Notes under the pieces: model-generated
Told to the model about the DNA's origin: nothing
The model's input: only the letters and a program-made list of their open reading frames with translations
Database searches by the model: none
Shown: positions 1 to 8,497 of the stretch, one piece after another
Position numbering within the stretch: the stretch's first letter is position 1
Layout: each line of letters starts with the position of its first letter
Made by a program: the position numbers and the translations under genes
Assembly: GCF_000145035.1 (NCBI RefSeq)
Contig: NC_014387.1
Location: 814,276-878,275, forward strand
Reading direction: 5' to 3'
From: Butyrivibrio proteoclasticus B316
GTDB lineage: Bacteria; Bacillota; Clostridia; Lachnospirales; Lachnospiraceae
DNA: 64,000 nt

Positions 1-67
1 TCTCCTTCTTCTCTGCGGCCTGACATTTGCCTTCTACAACTTTAACCGAAGAGACCTCGCTAGCTGA
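1..67 (+). CDS. C-terminal tail of a membrane protein, partial
   Basis: The window opens inside a reading frame that starts before base 1. Read from position 2 it encodes about 21 residues, ending NFNRRDLAS before a TGA at 65-67. The visible part is a run of Leu, Cys, Gly, Phe and Ala followed by a short charged tail with NRRD. This looks like the last transmembrane helix and cytoplasmic end of an integral membrane protein, and ABC-2-type permeases often end this way. The family cannot be fixed from so little sequence. No clear terminator separates it from the next gene. Confidence 0.35.
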   Translation, partial: LLLLCGLTFAFYNFNRRDLAS

Positions 68-130
68 AATTGCACTTCTCCCCGCCATCCACATCAGCGC
101 GGAGTCGGCGATACGGAGTGAGAGTTGTTC

Positions 131-159
131 TTGACGAGGATGGGAAAAACAAGCATAAT
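131..159 (+). promoter_or_regulatory. Probable sigma-A promoter of the GH43 operon
   Basis: TTGACG (131-136) and CATAAT (154-159) are separated by exactly 17 bases. This fits the housekeeping promoter consensus with one mismatch in each hexamer. It lies about 70 bases upstream of the GH43 start and would drive the GH43 and ArsR-like genes together. Confidence 0.55.
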
Positions 160-229
160 AAAATTTGCCGTAAAGATTTTGAATTACATTTTTCATGCAG
201 CTGATGCTATATGTATCGGAGGATGAAAA

Positions 230-1702
230 ATGAAGAAAACTAGAATAATAGCAACAACTTTGACAACATGTGCTCTTATGGTTTCAGGTTGCTCAGCACC
301 TGAGATTGTTCTCAAGGATGCCTCAGAGATCATATCTATGGGGTATATCAATCAGGAGAAGATAGCTAATATCGGAGATCCCTATCTTGTAACTGAAAAT
401 GGCAAGTATTATGTCACTGCTACCTGTGATGGCAGAGGATATGATATTTATTCTTCGGATAACCTATCCGACTGGACAAGAGAGGGAAGGATTTTTTATT
501 CAAGCTCCAAGGAAGGCTGGGTCAGGACCAGTCTTTGGCAGCCGCAGATCGTGATAGGTAATGACGGTAAATATTACCTCTACTACTGTGGCAATAATGA
601 TAATAATTCTCTCAGAATTGGCGTAGCAGTAGCAGACAGCATTACAGGACCTTACAAAGATGCTCTGGATCATCCACTTCTTCCTTATAACGTGGCAACT
701 ATTGATCCTAATCTGTTCATTGATGATGATGGCAGAATGTATCTGTACTTTTCAAGAGACTGCTCTGAAAATATAGTTAATGGATACAACACAAGCCAGT
801 TGTACTGTATAGAGATGGAGAGCTATACTTCAATTAAAGAAGGCGCAGAGCCGGTTCTTTTGGTAACTCCGGAGCAGGATTGGGAGCTTGCATCAGGCGA
901 CTATCGCTGGAATGAAGGCCCGGATATGCTCAAAAGAGATGGCAAGTATTATCTCTTTTACTCAGGAGGATGCTATGCAAATTCCACCTATTCCATAGGC
1001 GTAGCAGTGTCAGATTCACCTATGGGACCTTTTGTTAAGTATGATAAGAATCCTGTGATCGCTTCTACTGAAAAAGTGTCAGGCCCGGGTAACAACAGCT
1101 TTTTTACCACCCTGGATGGAAAAGAGCTATATACCTGCTACCACACTCATACAGTCAAGGTGATCGGAGGAGGAAACAGAAAAGTGACCATAGACAGGTG
1201 CGGTTTCAGGGATGATGGCACTTTCTATATAAATGGCCCGACTACTACTAATCAGACGCCATATTCCGGTCATACTGACCTTGTGAAGGTGGAGCCTGTA
1301 AATGTTACAGCAAATGGAACTATAGAGGGAAGGAAACCTGCAGCGCTTATAGATGGAGAAACTCTAAACAGTAGAAATGAAGACTTCTATGAGTGGAGAG
1401 CATCAGGGACTGATGAGCAAAAAGCTTATGCAGAGTTTGACTTTGGTGAGAAAAAGAGCATAGACTGTATATATATTTATGGTTCTGCTGACAAAAACTA
1501 TGAAGCAAAGAGTCTTAATATTATTTTTGATGATGGAACTATACAAAACGTAAATGCCCTCGCAGAAACAGAGGAGCCGCTTGTTTTGTATTTTGATAAG
1601 GTTAAGACCTCTAAAGTCAGAATAGAGGCAGCAGAGCTCGGCCAGTCCAATACCTTTGGGCTGTCGGAAGTAGCTTTTTACGATAAAAAATCCGTGGAGT
1701 AA
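230..1702 (+). CDS. GH43 family glycoside hydrolase, lipoprotein
   Basis: Predicted surface lipoprotein of 490 residues. The signal peptide ends in a lipobox (VSGC) with the lipidated cysteine at residue 21. The body is a GH43 five-bladed beta-propeller. The three expected acidic residues are visible: Asp50 in IGDPYLV (base), Asp159 in ATIDPNLF (pKa modulator) and Glu229 in WNEGPDML (acid). The recurring DGKYYLYY/GKYYLFY blade motifs also fit. The last ~135 residues look like a discoidin/F5-8C-type beta-sandwich, probably a carbohydrate-binding module. GH43 enzymes mostly remove arabinofuranose or xylose from arabinoxylan, arabinan or arabinogalactan; the exact substrate cannot be read here. 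The start is set by GGAGG (216-220) ten bases before the ATG. The regulator gene follows 4 bases after the stop. Confidence 0.88.
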   Translation: MKKTRIIATTLTTCALMVSGCSAPEIVLKDASEIISMGYINQEKIANIGDPYLVTENGKYYVTATCDGRGYDIYSSDNLSDWTREGRIFYSSSKEGWVRTSLWQPQIVIGNDGKYYLYYCGNNDNNSLRIGVAVADSITGPYKDALDHPLLPYNVATIDPNLFIDDDGRMYLYFSRDCSENIVNGYNTSQLYCIEMESYTSIKEGAEPVLLVTPEQDWELASGDYRWNEGPDMLKRDGKYYLFYSGGCYANSTYSIGVAVSDSPMGPFVKYDKNPVIASTEKVSGPGNNSFFTTLDGKELYTCYHTHTVKVIGGGNRKVTIDRCGFRDDGTFYINGPTTTNQTPYSGHTDLVKVEPVNVTANGTIEGRKPAALIDGETLNSRNEDFYEWRASGTDEQKAYAEFDFGEKKSIDCIYIYGSADKNYEAKSLNIIFDDGTIQNVNALAETEEPLVLYFDKVKTSKVRIEAAELGQSNTFGLSEVAFYDKKSVE

Positions 1703-1706
1703 ATCT

Positions 1707-2636
1707 ATGAAACAGGAAGTTACCTTGAATTTGAGCAATATAGACAGGGTTACCAGTATTTCTAAGGCTCTTTCTTCTAAATTGAGAGTTGAGATACTAA
1801 GACTCCTTGATAATCATGCCCTGAATATCAGCAATATTGCGGAAACTCTTGATATACCGGTATCTACTGCCGCGCTTCAGATAAAGGTTCTCGAAGAAGC
1901 GGGACTTGTTGTATCTGAGCCTCTTCCGGGTATCAGGGGATCGCAGAAGGTAAGCGGGATCAAGGTCAAGACAGTTCATATTGACATCAAGTCCTCTGAT
2001 GATGATGCTTCCAGTAGTAGAAGCGTCAAGATATCCATGCCTATCGGCAACTATTCGGATTGCAATATAGAAGCCCCCTGCGGAATATCCTCTGAGACAA
2101 ATGCAATATCCCATGATGATGACAAGGATGCTTTTTATTTGCCGGACAGAACTTCGGCACAGATCATATGGTTCTATAAAGGCTATCTGGAATACAGATT
2201 TCCAAAAAGACATGTGGATGAACACGGCAGGATAAACGGAGTTGAATTTACTTTTGAAGCCTGCTCAGAAGCTCCGGGTTATGACAATAACTGGCCTTCA
2301 GACATAACAATCTGGATAAACGGAGTTGAGATTGGCGGATTTAGAAGTGAAGGCGATTATGGCGGCAGAAGAGGCAAGCATAATCCACAGTGGTGGCCTG
2401 ACATTCTCACACAGTATGGCAAGCTCTACAGCGTTATGATCGATGACGAGGGCTGCTATGTGGATAACAAGTTGACTTCTGGGGAAAATCTTAAGAGCCT
2501 AAGGATTAATGAGGGGGACTTCATAAGCTTTAAGATTGGCGTGAAGAGTGATTCCGAGTATGTTGGAGGAATGAACCTCTTTGGAAACCGCTTTGGTGAT
2601 TTTGACCAAAACATAGAAATGACACTCAAGTATTAA
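1707..2636 (+). CDS. ArsR-type winged-helix regulator with fused C-terminal beta-rich domain
   Basis: Protein of 309 residues. Residues ~15-75 form an ArsR-type winged helix-turn-helix: SKALSSKLRVEILRLLDN, then ISNIAETLDIPVSTAALQIK as the recognition region. The classical ArsR metal-binding cysteines are not present there. Residues ~145-309 are a separate domain rich in Trp, Tyr, Phe and Gly (NNWPSDITIWINGVEIGGF, NPQWWPDIL) that looks like a beta-sandwich, possibly a ligand-binding jelly roll. It is co-transcribed with GH43 (4-base gap) and sits directly before a sugar importer operon. It is therefore probably a one-component regulator of one or both. Sugar sensing by the C-terminal domain is inference. 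Three 17-bp palindromes downstream are candidate targets. Confidence 0.75.
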   Translation: MKQEVTLNLSNIDRVTSISKALSSKLRVEILRLLDNHALNISNIAETLDIPVSTAALQIKVLEEAGLVVSEPLPGIRGSQKVSGIKVKTVHIDIKSSDDDASSSRSVKISMPIGNYSDCNIEAPCGISSETNAISHDDDKDAFYLPDRTSAQIIWFYKGYLEYRFPKRHVDEHGRINGVEFTFEACSEAPGYDNNWPSDITIWINGVEIGGFRSEGDYGGRRGKHNPQWWPDILTQYGKLYSVMIDDEGCYVDNKLTSGENLKSLRINEGDFISFKIGVKSDSEYVGGMNLFGNRFGDFDQNIEMTLKY

Positions 2637-2671
2637 AGAAACTTCAAACTGAAAATGATATTTATAAAAAA

Positions 2672-2703
2672 CGTCGCAAATAGCTTTGCGGCGCTTTTTT
2701 TAT
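2672..2703 (+). terminator. Rho-independent terminator after the ArsR-like gene
   Basis: A 9-bp stem (CGTCGCAAA 2672-2680 with TTTGCGGCG 2685-2693, one G-T pair) with a TAGC loop is followed by a run of Ts. It ends the GH43-ArsR transcript 35 bases after the stop codon. Confidence 0.85.
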
Positions 2704-2719
2704 ATTAATTATTACATTG

Positions 2720-2920
2720 TTACATAAAAACTGTAAGTAAAACATACAAAAATTATGTAATAAATAACTTGTGCAAACTGGCAAAATGTACATAAATATA
2801 TTGACTATGTAGAGTATCATGGTTAGAATGTACAACATAAAGATATTTCAGTTACATAAAAGATGTAATTAAAAGATCTAACGGCAAACAAGGAAAGAAA
2901 AAGTTACAGAAAAGCTGTAA
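2720..2920. repeat. Three 17-bp palindromic repeats (candidate operators or leader hairpins)
   Basis: Three near-identical inverted repeats lie at 2720-2736, 2852-2868 and 2904-2920. Each is TTACA(T/G)-AAAA(A/G)-xTGTAA, with arms of 5-6 bp around a 5-base A-rich centre. The second (TTACAT AAAAG ATGTAA) and third (TTACAG AAAAG CTGTAA) are perfect and carry a compensating base pair change. The first lies upstream of the promoter at 2801-2829. The other two fall in the transcribed leader, 52 bases apart (about five helical turns). They may be operators of the neighbouring ArsR-like protein or small RNA hairpins. Confidence 0.7.
2801..2829 (+). promoter_or_regulatory. Sigma-A promoter of the first sugar ABC importer operon
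   Basis: TTGACT (2801-2806), a 17-base spacer and TAGAAT (2824-2829) fit the housekeeping consensus closely. Transcription would start near 2836, giving a ~105-base leader that contains two of the three 17-bp palindromes. Confidence 0.7.
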
Positions 2921-2942
2921 CAAAGAATTAAGGAGGAAAAGT

Positions 2943-4247
2943 ATGAAGATTAAAAAAATGGTAAGTGTATTGTTGGCATCAACGATGGCGCTGTCTATGG
3001 CTGCATGCGGATCTGAGAGTGGCTCGGGGGCCGCTACTGAAACTGCCAAGTCTACAGACAGTGCAGTGCAGACACAAACTCAGACACAGAGCTCATCTGC
3101 AAATGGTGACAAAACAATCGAGTTCTGGTCAGTATTCACAGGTGGTGACGGTGAAGCAATGCAGGAGATTGTTGATGCCTACAATGCAACAAATCCTGAG
3201 TACACAGTAGTTCACAGAATGATGGCACAGGAGGATCTTTATCAGAATCTTCCACTGGCAGTTCAGTCCGGTTCCGATGTTCCCGATCTTGCAATAAACC
3301 ATGTGGACAGATTACAGCTCAATAAAGAAAACGACATCTATCTTCCAATGGATGAATATATTGCTGCAAACGGCAACATTACAGCTGACAAGTATAATGC
3401 AGCTGCCTGGAATCCCGGTGAGATTGATGGCAAGAGATATGCGGTTCCGCTTGATGTTCACGGCTATCTGACATACTACAACAAGGATCTTGTTGAAAAG
3501 TATTGCCCTAATGTGCTTGATGACAACGTGATCACATTTGATGAGATTGCAGAATTTGCACCTGCTGCAGCTGCTGACGGAGTATATACATATGCGTATA
3601 CATGGGGAAGAAACGAATTCCTTGAGTGGTATGCACAGCTTGGAGGCAAGGCATCTGAGGATGGAACAGAGCCTGCAATCAACAATGATAAGGCCAGAAA
3701 AGTACTTCTTGACTGGAAGAGCGCTATTGAGAATGGCTGGTGTACACAGGACGGAGATGATCCTACAAACCTTTTTGGACAGGGACAGCTTATTTTCCTT
3801 CCTGAGGGAACATGGATGATTGGAACACTTAACTCAATGGGAATCAATTATGGCGCAACATATGCCATCTCCTATGATGCTAACAAGCCTATTTCATGGG
3901 CATCTTCTCATCAGTTTGTAATGCCCAAGAAAGAGCAGACACCTGAAAAAGGAAAAGCTATCATGGATTTCCTTGAGTTCTTCCAGAATAACTCACTTCC
4001 ATGGGCACAGGTTGGACAGTGTCCTGCTACAGTTGCGATCACTCAGGACCCTGAGTTCCAGAAAATGCCTCAGGCATTCTTCTTAAGTGATCCTTCACTT
4101 ACATATATATCTGATTACAAGTACTATGGCTATCTCGTTGGTGCTCTCGATGCCTTCGTGGGCGAAGTCGCTTTCGGCAAGATGGATGTGGATGAAGCTC
4201 TTTCTACATATAATCAGCAGATCAGCGACAACATCAAGAATCAGTAA
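2943..4247 (+). CDS. Sugar ABC transporter substrate-binding lipoprotein
   Basis: Family 1 extracellular solute-binding protein of 434 residues, anchored to the membrane. The signal peptide has lipobox MAAC with lipidated Cys22, followed by a Ser/Thr/Gln-rich linker. The mature part has the typical opening IEFWSVFTGGDGEAMQEIVD and the signature region LPEGTWMIG. It would capture oligosaccharides for the two permeases encoded directly downstream (4317 and 5219). The start has a strong AGGAGG (2931-2936). A stem-loop after the stop may stabilise this upstream part of the message, as is common for abundant binding proteins. The neighbouring GH43 and GH2 point to plant side-chain oligosaccharides, but the ligand cannot be deduced. 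Confidence 0.93.
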   Translation: MKIKKMVSVLLASTMALSMAACGSESGSGAATETAKSTDSAVQTQTQTQSSSANGDKTIEFWSVFTGGDGEAMQEIVDAYNATNPEYTVVHRMMAQEDLYQNLPLAVQSGSDVPDLAINHVDRLQLNKENDIYLPMDEYIAANGNITADKYNAAAWNPGEIDGKRYAVPLDVHGYLTYYNKDLVEKYCPNVLDDNVITFDEIAEFAPAAAADGVYTYAYTWGRNEFLEWYAQLGGKASEDGTEPAINNDKARKVLLDWKSAIENGWCTQDGDDPTNLFGQGQLIFLPEGTWMIGTLNSMGINYGATYAISYDANKPISWASSHQFVMPKKEQTPEKGKAIMDFLEFFQNNSLPWAQVGQCPATVAITQDPEFQKMPQAFFLSDPSLTYISDYKYYGYLVGALDAFVGEVAFGKMDVDEALSTYNQQISDNIKNQ

Positions 4248-4269
4248 AAAATAATCCTAAATAGGGTAG

Positions 4270-4298
4270 TCCCCGGAAAGTGATAAGCTCTCCGGGGA
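4270..4298 (+). other. Intercistronic stem-loop after the binding-protein gene
   Basis: TCCCCGGA (4270-4277) pairs with TCCGGGGA (4291-4298) around a 13-base loop. No T-run follows, so it is more likely an mRNA-stabilising or processing hairpin than a full terminator. The same left-arm sequence (TAGTCCCCGGAAA) recurs in the terminator at 8996. Confidence 0.6.
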
Positions 4299-4316
4299 AG
4301 CCCAGAGGAGTTTTGG

Positions 4317-5213
4317 ATGAAAGAAAAAACTAAAAAGAAAATAGATATTACTCCCTATCTGTTCATAGCCCCTCAGATCATCCTGTTCGTTGTGTTTTTC
4401 ATTATTCCTGCTGTGATGGGCATATATGCAGCTTTTACCAGATGGGACATATTCAGTCCACAGCTCCCGCAGTTCGTCGGACTTGATAATTTTAAAGAGA
4501 TTCTTTTTAACAAAGAGTCCACCTATTACAGGTTCTTTAGAATGGGATTTACCAATACTCTCATCTTTGTTGTCATGTCAGTGCCACTTGGAATTGTATT
4601 GCCTCTTTTAATGGCTCTTGCGATCAATCAGAAGCCTTTTGCACATGGTTTTTTTCAGTCACTTTTCTACATGCCGACTGTGCTCTCAATTTCAACGGTA
4701 GTCCTGATCTGGTATTACATGTTCAACAAGAATCTTGGCCTTATAAATAACGTTCTTCACACCAAAGTTAACTGGATCGGAATTCAGCCCTATGCGTGGA
4801 TTGCAATTGTTCTGGTAACTATCTGGTGGACAATTGGAACCAATATGGTCATATATCTTGCTGCCCTTAACGGTGTTTCCAAAGATGTCCTGGAGGCAGC
4901 AGATGTTGATGGAGCCGGCCCTGTGAGAAAATTCTTTTCGATAGTGCTTCCATCCATCAGAAATCAGCTTGCTTATACAGTTGTTCTCACCACCGTGGCT
5001 CAGTTTAATATCTATGGACAGCCTGTGATGCTGACAGGTGGTGGCCCTAATAATTCAACCAACGTGCTCCTTATGGTGATCAGGGACCTGGCATTCCCGT
5101 CCTTTGGCGGTAAGTCGATTTCAGGACTTGCTTCAGCCATGGCACTCATGCTTGGAGCCGTAATGATCGTCATAGCTCTTTTGCAGTATAGATTTGTTGG
5201 GGATGAGGAGTAA
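4317..5213 (+). CDS. Sugar ABC transporter permease, MalF/UgpA type
   Basis: Integral membrane protein of 298 residues with about six helices. It has the EAA coupling motif EAADVDGAGPVRKFFSIVLP, which contacts the ATPase. It forms the importer channel with the product of the next gene, which starts 5 bases after this stop. The N-terminal helix follows a short Lys-rich leader (KEKTKKKIDITPYLFIAPQI), typical of carbohydrate-uptake family 1 permeases. GAGGAG (4304-4309) precedes the ATG. No ATPase gene accompanies this operon; these systems usually share an MsmK/UgpC-type ATPase encoded elsewhere. Confidence 0.93.
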   Translation: MKEKTKKKIDITPYLFIAPQIILFVVFFIIPAVMGIYAAFTRWDIFSPQLPQFVGLDNFKEILFNKESTYYRFFRMGFTNTLIFVVMSVPLGIVLPLLMALAINQKPFAHGFFQSLFYMPTVLSISTVVLIWYYMFNKNLGLINNVLHTKVNWIGIQPYAWIAIVLVTIWWTIGTNMVIYLAALNGVSKDVLEAADVDGAGPVRKFFSIVLPSIRNQLAYTVVLTTVAQFNIYGQPVMLTGGGPNNSTNVLLMVIRDLAFPSFGGKSISGLASAMALMLGAVMIVIALLQYRFVGDEE

Positions 5214-5218
5214 AGCAT

Positions 5219-6061
5219 ATGAAGAAAAAGATAAGCTTGGGAAAAACGTTGGCATTTGTATTTTGCCTGATATTAGCTGTCATATGGGTTGCACCTCTTT
5301 CGCAATCTCTCATGACATCTCTTAAATCGGAAAAAGAAATAAAAATGTCGGGATATTCATTCTTCCCGCAGGAATTTACTATAGAGAGCTACACTGATCT
5401 CTTTTCCACAAGATCAGACTCAACACCAATCCTTAAGTGGTTTGTAAACTCGCTTATAACATCAACTGCCTCTACGGCGCTTGTTCTTCTGATATCGTCT
5501 ACATCTGCATTTGCTTATGCAAGGCTGCGGTTTAAGGGGAGGAACCTGTTGTTTGGCATTCTGATGGCAACGATGGTGTTTCCGTCTGTAATAAATCTGA
5601 TTCCACTGTACAAGATCTGCGCTGCACTTAATCTGATCAACACCAAGTGGGCACTGATCCTTCCGGGGGCAAGCGGAGCTTTTAACATCTTCCTGATAAG
5701 ACAGTTTATGCTCGGAATACCCAAAGAGCTCGATGAAGCTGCCAGAATAGACGGAGCCAGCTGGTTTCAGATTTATTACAAGATAATGTTGCCTTTGTGC
5801 GCACCGGTACTTACAGTAGTTGGAATGTTTGCCTTCACCGGTTCATGGAATGACTTTTTGTGGCCGACACTTGTCATCAGCAATGTTGATAAGATGACCA
5901 TAACACCCGGTATGCAGATACTAAAAGGTACCTACGACGTATATCCATCCCATGCTATGGCAGGTGGTATCGTTTCGGCAATTCCCACATTTGTACTGTT
6001 TTTGTTTGCTCAGAAATATTTCATAAAAGGAATGCAATTACAGTCAGCTGTAAAGGGATGA
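5219..6061 (+). CDS. Sugar ABC transporter permease, MalG/UgpE type
   Basis: Second permease subunit of 280 residues with six predicted helices and the EAA loop EAARIDGASWFQIYYKIMLP. It ends with the usual MalG-type tail (QKYFIKGMQLQSAVKG). It pairs with the permease ending 5 bases upstream and is followed after 27 bases by a GH2 gene, so import and intracellular hydrolysis are coupled in one operon. Confidence 0.93.
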   Translation: MKKKISLGKTLAFVFCLILAVIWVAPLSQSLMTSLKSEKEIKMSGYSFFPQEFTIESYTDLFSTRSDSTPILKWFVNSLITSTASTALVLLISSTSAFAYARLRFKGRNLLFGILMATMVFPSVINLIPLYKICAALNLINTKWALILPGASGAFNIFLIRQFMLGIPKELDEAARIDGASWFQIYYKIMLPLCAPVLTVVGMFAFTGSWNDFLWPTLVISNVDKMTITPGMQILKGTYDVYPSHAMAGGIVSAIPTFVLFLFAQKYFIKGMQLQSAVKG

Positions 6062-6088
6062 TAAATAAACTAATGAGGAATGACTATT

Positions 6089-7855
6089 ATGAATAATTTA
6101 CCAAGGGCAGAATATCCAAGGCCCGATTTTGTCAGAGATAGCTTTTATTGTCTTAACGGAGAGTGGGATTTTGCCTATGATGATGCAAATCTTGGTCTCT
6201 CCGATAAATGGTATGAAAATGCAGGAGATGCTTTTGATAAAAAGATAATTGTGCCCTATACATATCTGTGCGAACTCTCAGGGATCAATAATCAGGATTT
6301 CCACGACATTGTGTGGTACAAAAAAGAAGTTTCTTTTACCAAAAAACACGAAAACAGTAGATTATTACTGCATTTTGGAGCAATTGACCACGTTGCCGAT
6401 ATCTGGATTGATTCAGATCACGTGTGCCATCACGAGGGCGGAAACACACCAATCGAGATCGATGTTACAGATTCTGTAGCGGGTAAAGAGAAGCATGTGA
6501 TCACTGTCAAGGCCTTCGATGATTCTTTTGACTTTGAAATGACCAGAGGTAAGCAGTTCTGGGAAAAGAAATCAAGCGGGATCTTCTACACAAGAACAGT
6601 AGGAATTTGGCAGAGTGTCTGGTACGAGGAAGTAGCACCTGTTTATCTGAAAAGCGTAAGGATTACTCCTGATCTCGACGAGAGAATGATAGAAATTGAT
6701 ATGGAGATGGGCGGTGGAAAAGAAGCTATTGTTTCACTTGACATTTCTCTTAAGGGAAAAGAACTGTTGTCTGATCAGATCAAAGTGCTAAATGGCAGAG
6801 CCAAAGTAAAGTACTGGCTTGACTCTGCAATAACTCTTGACTGGCACCATCAGGAGAGCTGGATATGGAGTCCTGAAAATCCTGTTCTGTTTGATATTAC
6901 TTACACGGTAGACAGTCAGAGAAACTCAGAGCCTGACAAGGTTTGCGGCTATTTTGCCTTCAGAAAGATAAATGTAGTAAACGGAAGGATTCTCCTTAAT
7001 AACAGACCATATTGCATGAAGATGCTGCTGGATCAGGGATATTTCAGAAAAGGACTTCTTACAGCGCCTTCAGATGATGACCTTAGGAAGGATATAGAAA
7101 ACACCAAGGCTATGGGCTTTAACGGAGTCCGCAAGCATCAGAAGGTAGAAGATCCAAGATTTTTATACTGGGCAGATAAGCTGGGACTTTTGGTATGGGG
7201 CGAGGGCCCAAGCTCCTATGAATATTCACAGACAGCTGTTGAGAGACATACCAGAGAGTGGCTTGAGGTATTAAGACGTGACTACAACCACCCATGTATC
7301 GTTGCATGGGTTCCGCTTAATGAGTCCTGGGGAGTACATGAAATCCTGGATAGAGAAGATGAGCAGGCTCATTCGCTTGGACTTTACTACCTGATAAAGT
7401 CTATAGACAGGACAAGACTTGTTATCTCCAATGACGGATGGACACATACCAAGTCAGATATAATAACGATCCATGATTACAGCGGAAGCAGAAAGGAACT
7501 GACAGACCGCTATGCTGATCTTGATAATATTGTAAAAGAGTTTCCAGGTGGACATGCTCTTTTTGCAAGAGGTTATGAGTATCACGGCGAACCTATAATG
7601 GTAACTGAGTTTGGCGGAATATCTTTCTGTAAAGACGGTACTGAAGGCTGGGGGTATACGGCAGCAGAAAACGAGGAAGATTATCTTGAAAGATTCAGAA
7701 ATGTAGTCGAACCGCTTCTGGAATCAGAACATATCCAGGGCTTTGTCTACACTCAGCTTACAGATGTTGAGCAGGAGATCAATGGCCTTATGACTTATGA
7801 CAGAGAGTTCAAGGCAGACCCCGGTAAAATAAGAGAAATCGTACAGGGAAAATAA
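6089..7855 (+). CDS. GH2 family glycoside hydrolase, cytoplasmic
   Basis: Enzyme of 588 residues without a signal peptide. Domain order is typical of GH2: N-terminal jelly-roll sugar-binding domain (YPRPDFVRDSFYCLNGEWDF), immunoglobulin-like domain, then a TIM barrel. The expected acid/base is Glu412 in VPLNESWG and the nucleophile Glu507 in MVTEFGG. At under 600 residues it is nearer to beta-glucuronidase or short beta-galactosidase types than to LacZ. It probably acts on oligosaccharides imported by the upstream ABC system. The ATG at 6089 is preferred because GAGGA (6075-6079) gives it 9-base spacing but abuts the in-frame ATG at 6080. Exact specificity is undetermined. Confidence 0.88.
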   Translation: MNNLPRAEYPRPDFVRDSFYCLNGEWDFAYDDANLGLSDKWYENAGDAFDKKIIVPYTYLCELSGINNQDFHDIVWYKKEVSFTKKHENSRLLLHFGAIDHVADIWIDSDHVCHHEGGNTPIEIDVTDSVAGKEKHVITVKAFDDSFDFEMTRGKQFWEKKSSGIFYTRTVGIWQSVWYEEVAPVYLKSVRITPDLDERMIEIDMEMGGGKEAIVSLDISLKGKELLSDQIKVLNGRAKVKYWLDSAITLDWHHQESWIWSPENPVLFDITYTVDSQRNSEPDKVCGYFAFRKINVVNGRILLNNRPYCMKMLLDQGYFRKGLLTAPSDDDLRKDIENTKAMGFNGVRKHQKVEDPRFLYWADKLGLLVWGEGPSSYEYSQTAVERHTREWLEVLRRDYNHPCIVAWVPLNESWGVHEILDREDEQAHSLGLYYLIKSIDRTRLVISNDGWTHTKSDIITIHDYSGSRKELTDRYADLDNIVKEFPGGHALFARGYEYHGEPIMVTEFGGISFCKDGTEGWGYTAAENEEDYLERFRNVVEPLLESEHIQGFVYTQLTDVEQEINGLMTYDREFKADPGKIREIVQGK

Positions 7856-7912
7856 TAATGATATTTTCATATTCATGAATAGAAACAAAGTGGATATGAT
7901 TTCAAAATGAAA

Positions 7913-7957
7913 AAGGCTGAAACACGATAAATTATGCGTGCTTCAGCCTTATCTTTT
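7913..7957 (+). terminator. Terminator of the first importer operon
   Basis: AAGGCTGAA (7913-7921) and CACG (7923-7926) pair with CGTG (7937-7940) and TTCAGCCTT (7942-7950), followed by TTATCTTTTT. The opposing small gene at 7993-8226 may also use it. Confidence 0.8.
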
Positions 7958-7992
7958 TAATAGATCAGGAAATTCTTCCATATTTACTTTAT

Positions 7993-8226
7993 TTAGTTGT
8001 CTGATTTTACAGGAAGGAGTCTGAGTCCGCCTGTTCCAAAGAACAATGAGTTTCTGATCATTCCGATTTTGTACAGGCTAAGGACATAGAACATTGAATA
8101 CATGATCGTCATAAGCCCGAACCTTCTGATCAGTTCCTCAACTGTTGGAGGATATCCGTATCTTCTGGTAAAATTTCCTACGTATTCAGCAATTTCTGCT
8201 TGAAGTCTTCCCATATTGGTAACCAT
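7993..8226 (-). CDS. Small protein with LexA-like DNA-binding half
   Basis: Protein of 77 residues, or 73 from the second Met at 8214, where AAAGGG gives about 12-base spacing. Residues ~9-37 (IAEYVGNFTRRYGYPPTVEE) closely resemble the LexA N-terminal winged helix, including the GYPPTVEE turn. The rest (MYSMFYVLSLYKIGMIRNSLFF) is hydrophobic and unlike LexA, and no Ser-Lys autoprotease domain is present. It could be a small independent regulator or a decayed LexA-type gene. It is the only minus-strand gene in the first 35 kb. The 271-base region upstream (8227-8497) holds its promoter region and that of the following + strand genes, and includes an AGCGCTTAAATAAAGCGT inverted repeat near 8240-8257. 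Confidence 0.55.
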   Translation of the reverse strand: MVTNMGRLQAEIAEYVGNFTRRYGYPPTVEELIRRFGLMTIMYSMFYVLSLYKIGMIRNSLFFGTGGLRLLPVKSDN

Positions 8227-8497
8227 CCCTTTTTTTAGACGCTTTATTTAAGCGCTTTTTATTAGTCTAAGCCAAGAATATGTCCTAAATTTGTAGAATA
8301 AATAAAAAAAATATAAAATGATTGCTTGCAATTTTTATTTCGCAAAAAAGGAAAAATAGATATTTCAAAAATGCCAATAATGCTATGTAATTATCACTTG
8401 TTCGAGGCTATACTAGGTACATAAGATCACATATTAATAGTGATGTGTGAAAACTATAACAGAAATCAGGATTCACTAACAAAAAAGGAGGATGCCT

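Noticed and set aside
140..226. 28-codon open frame starting ATG at 140
   Set aside because: It overlaps the likely -10 of the GH43 promoter, its GAGG abuts the ATG, and it ends in the next ribosome site.
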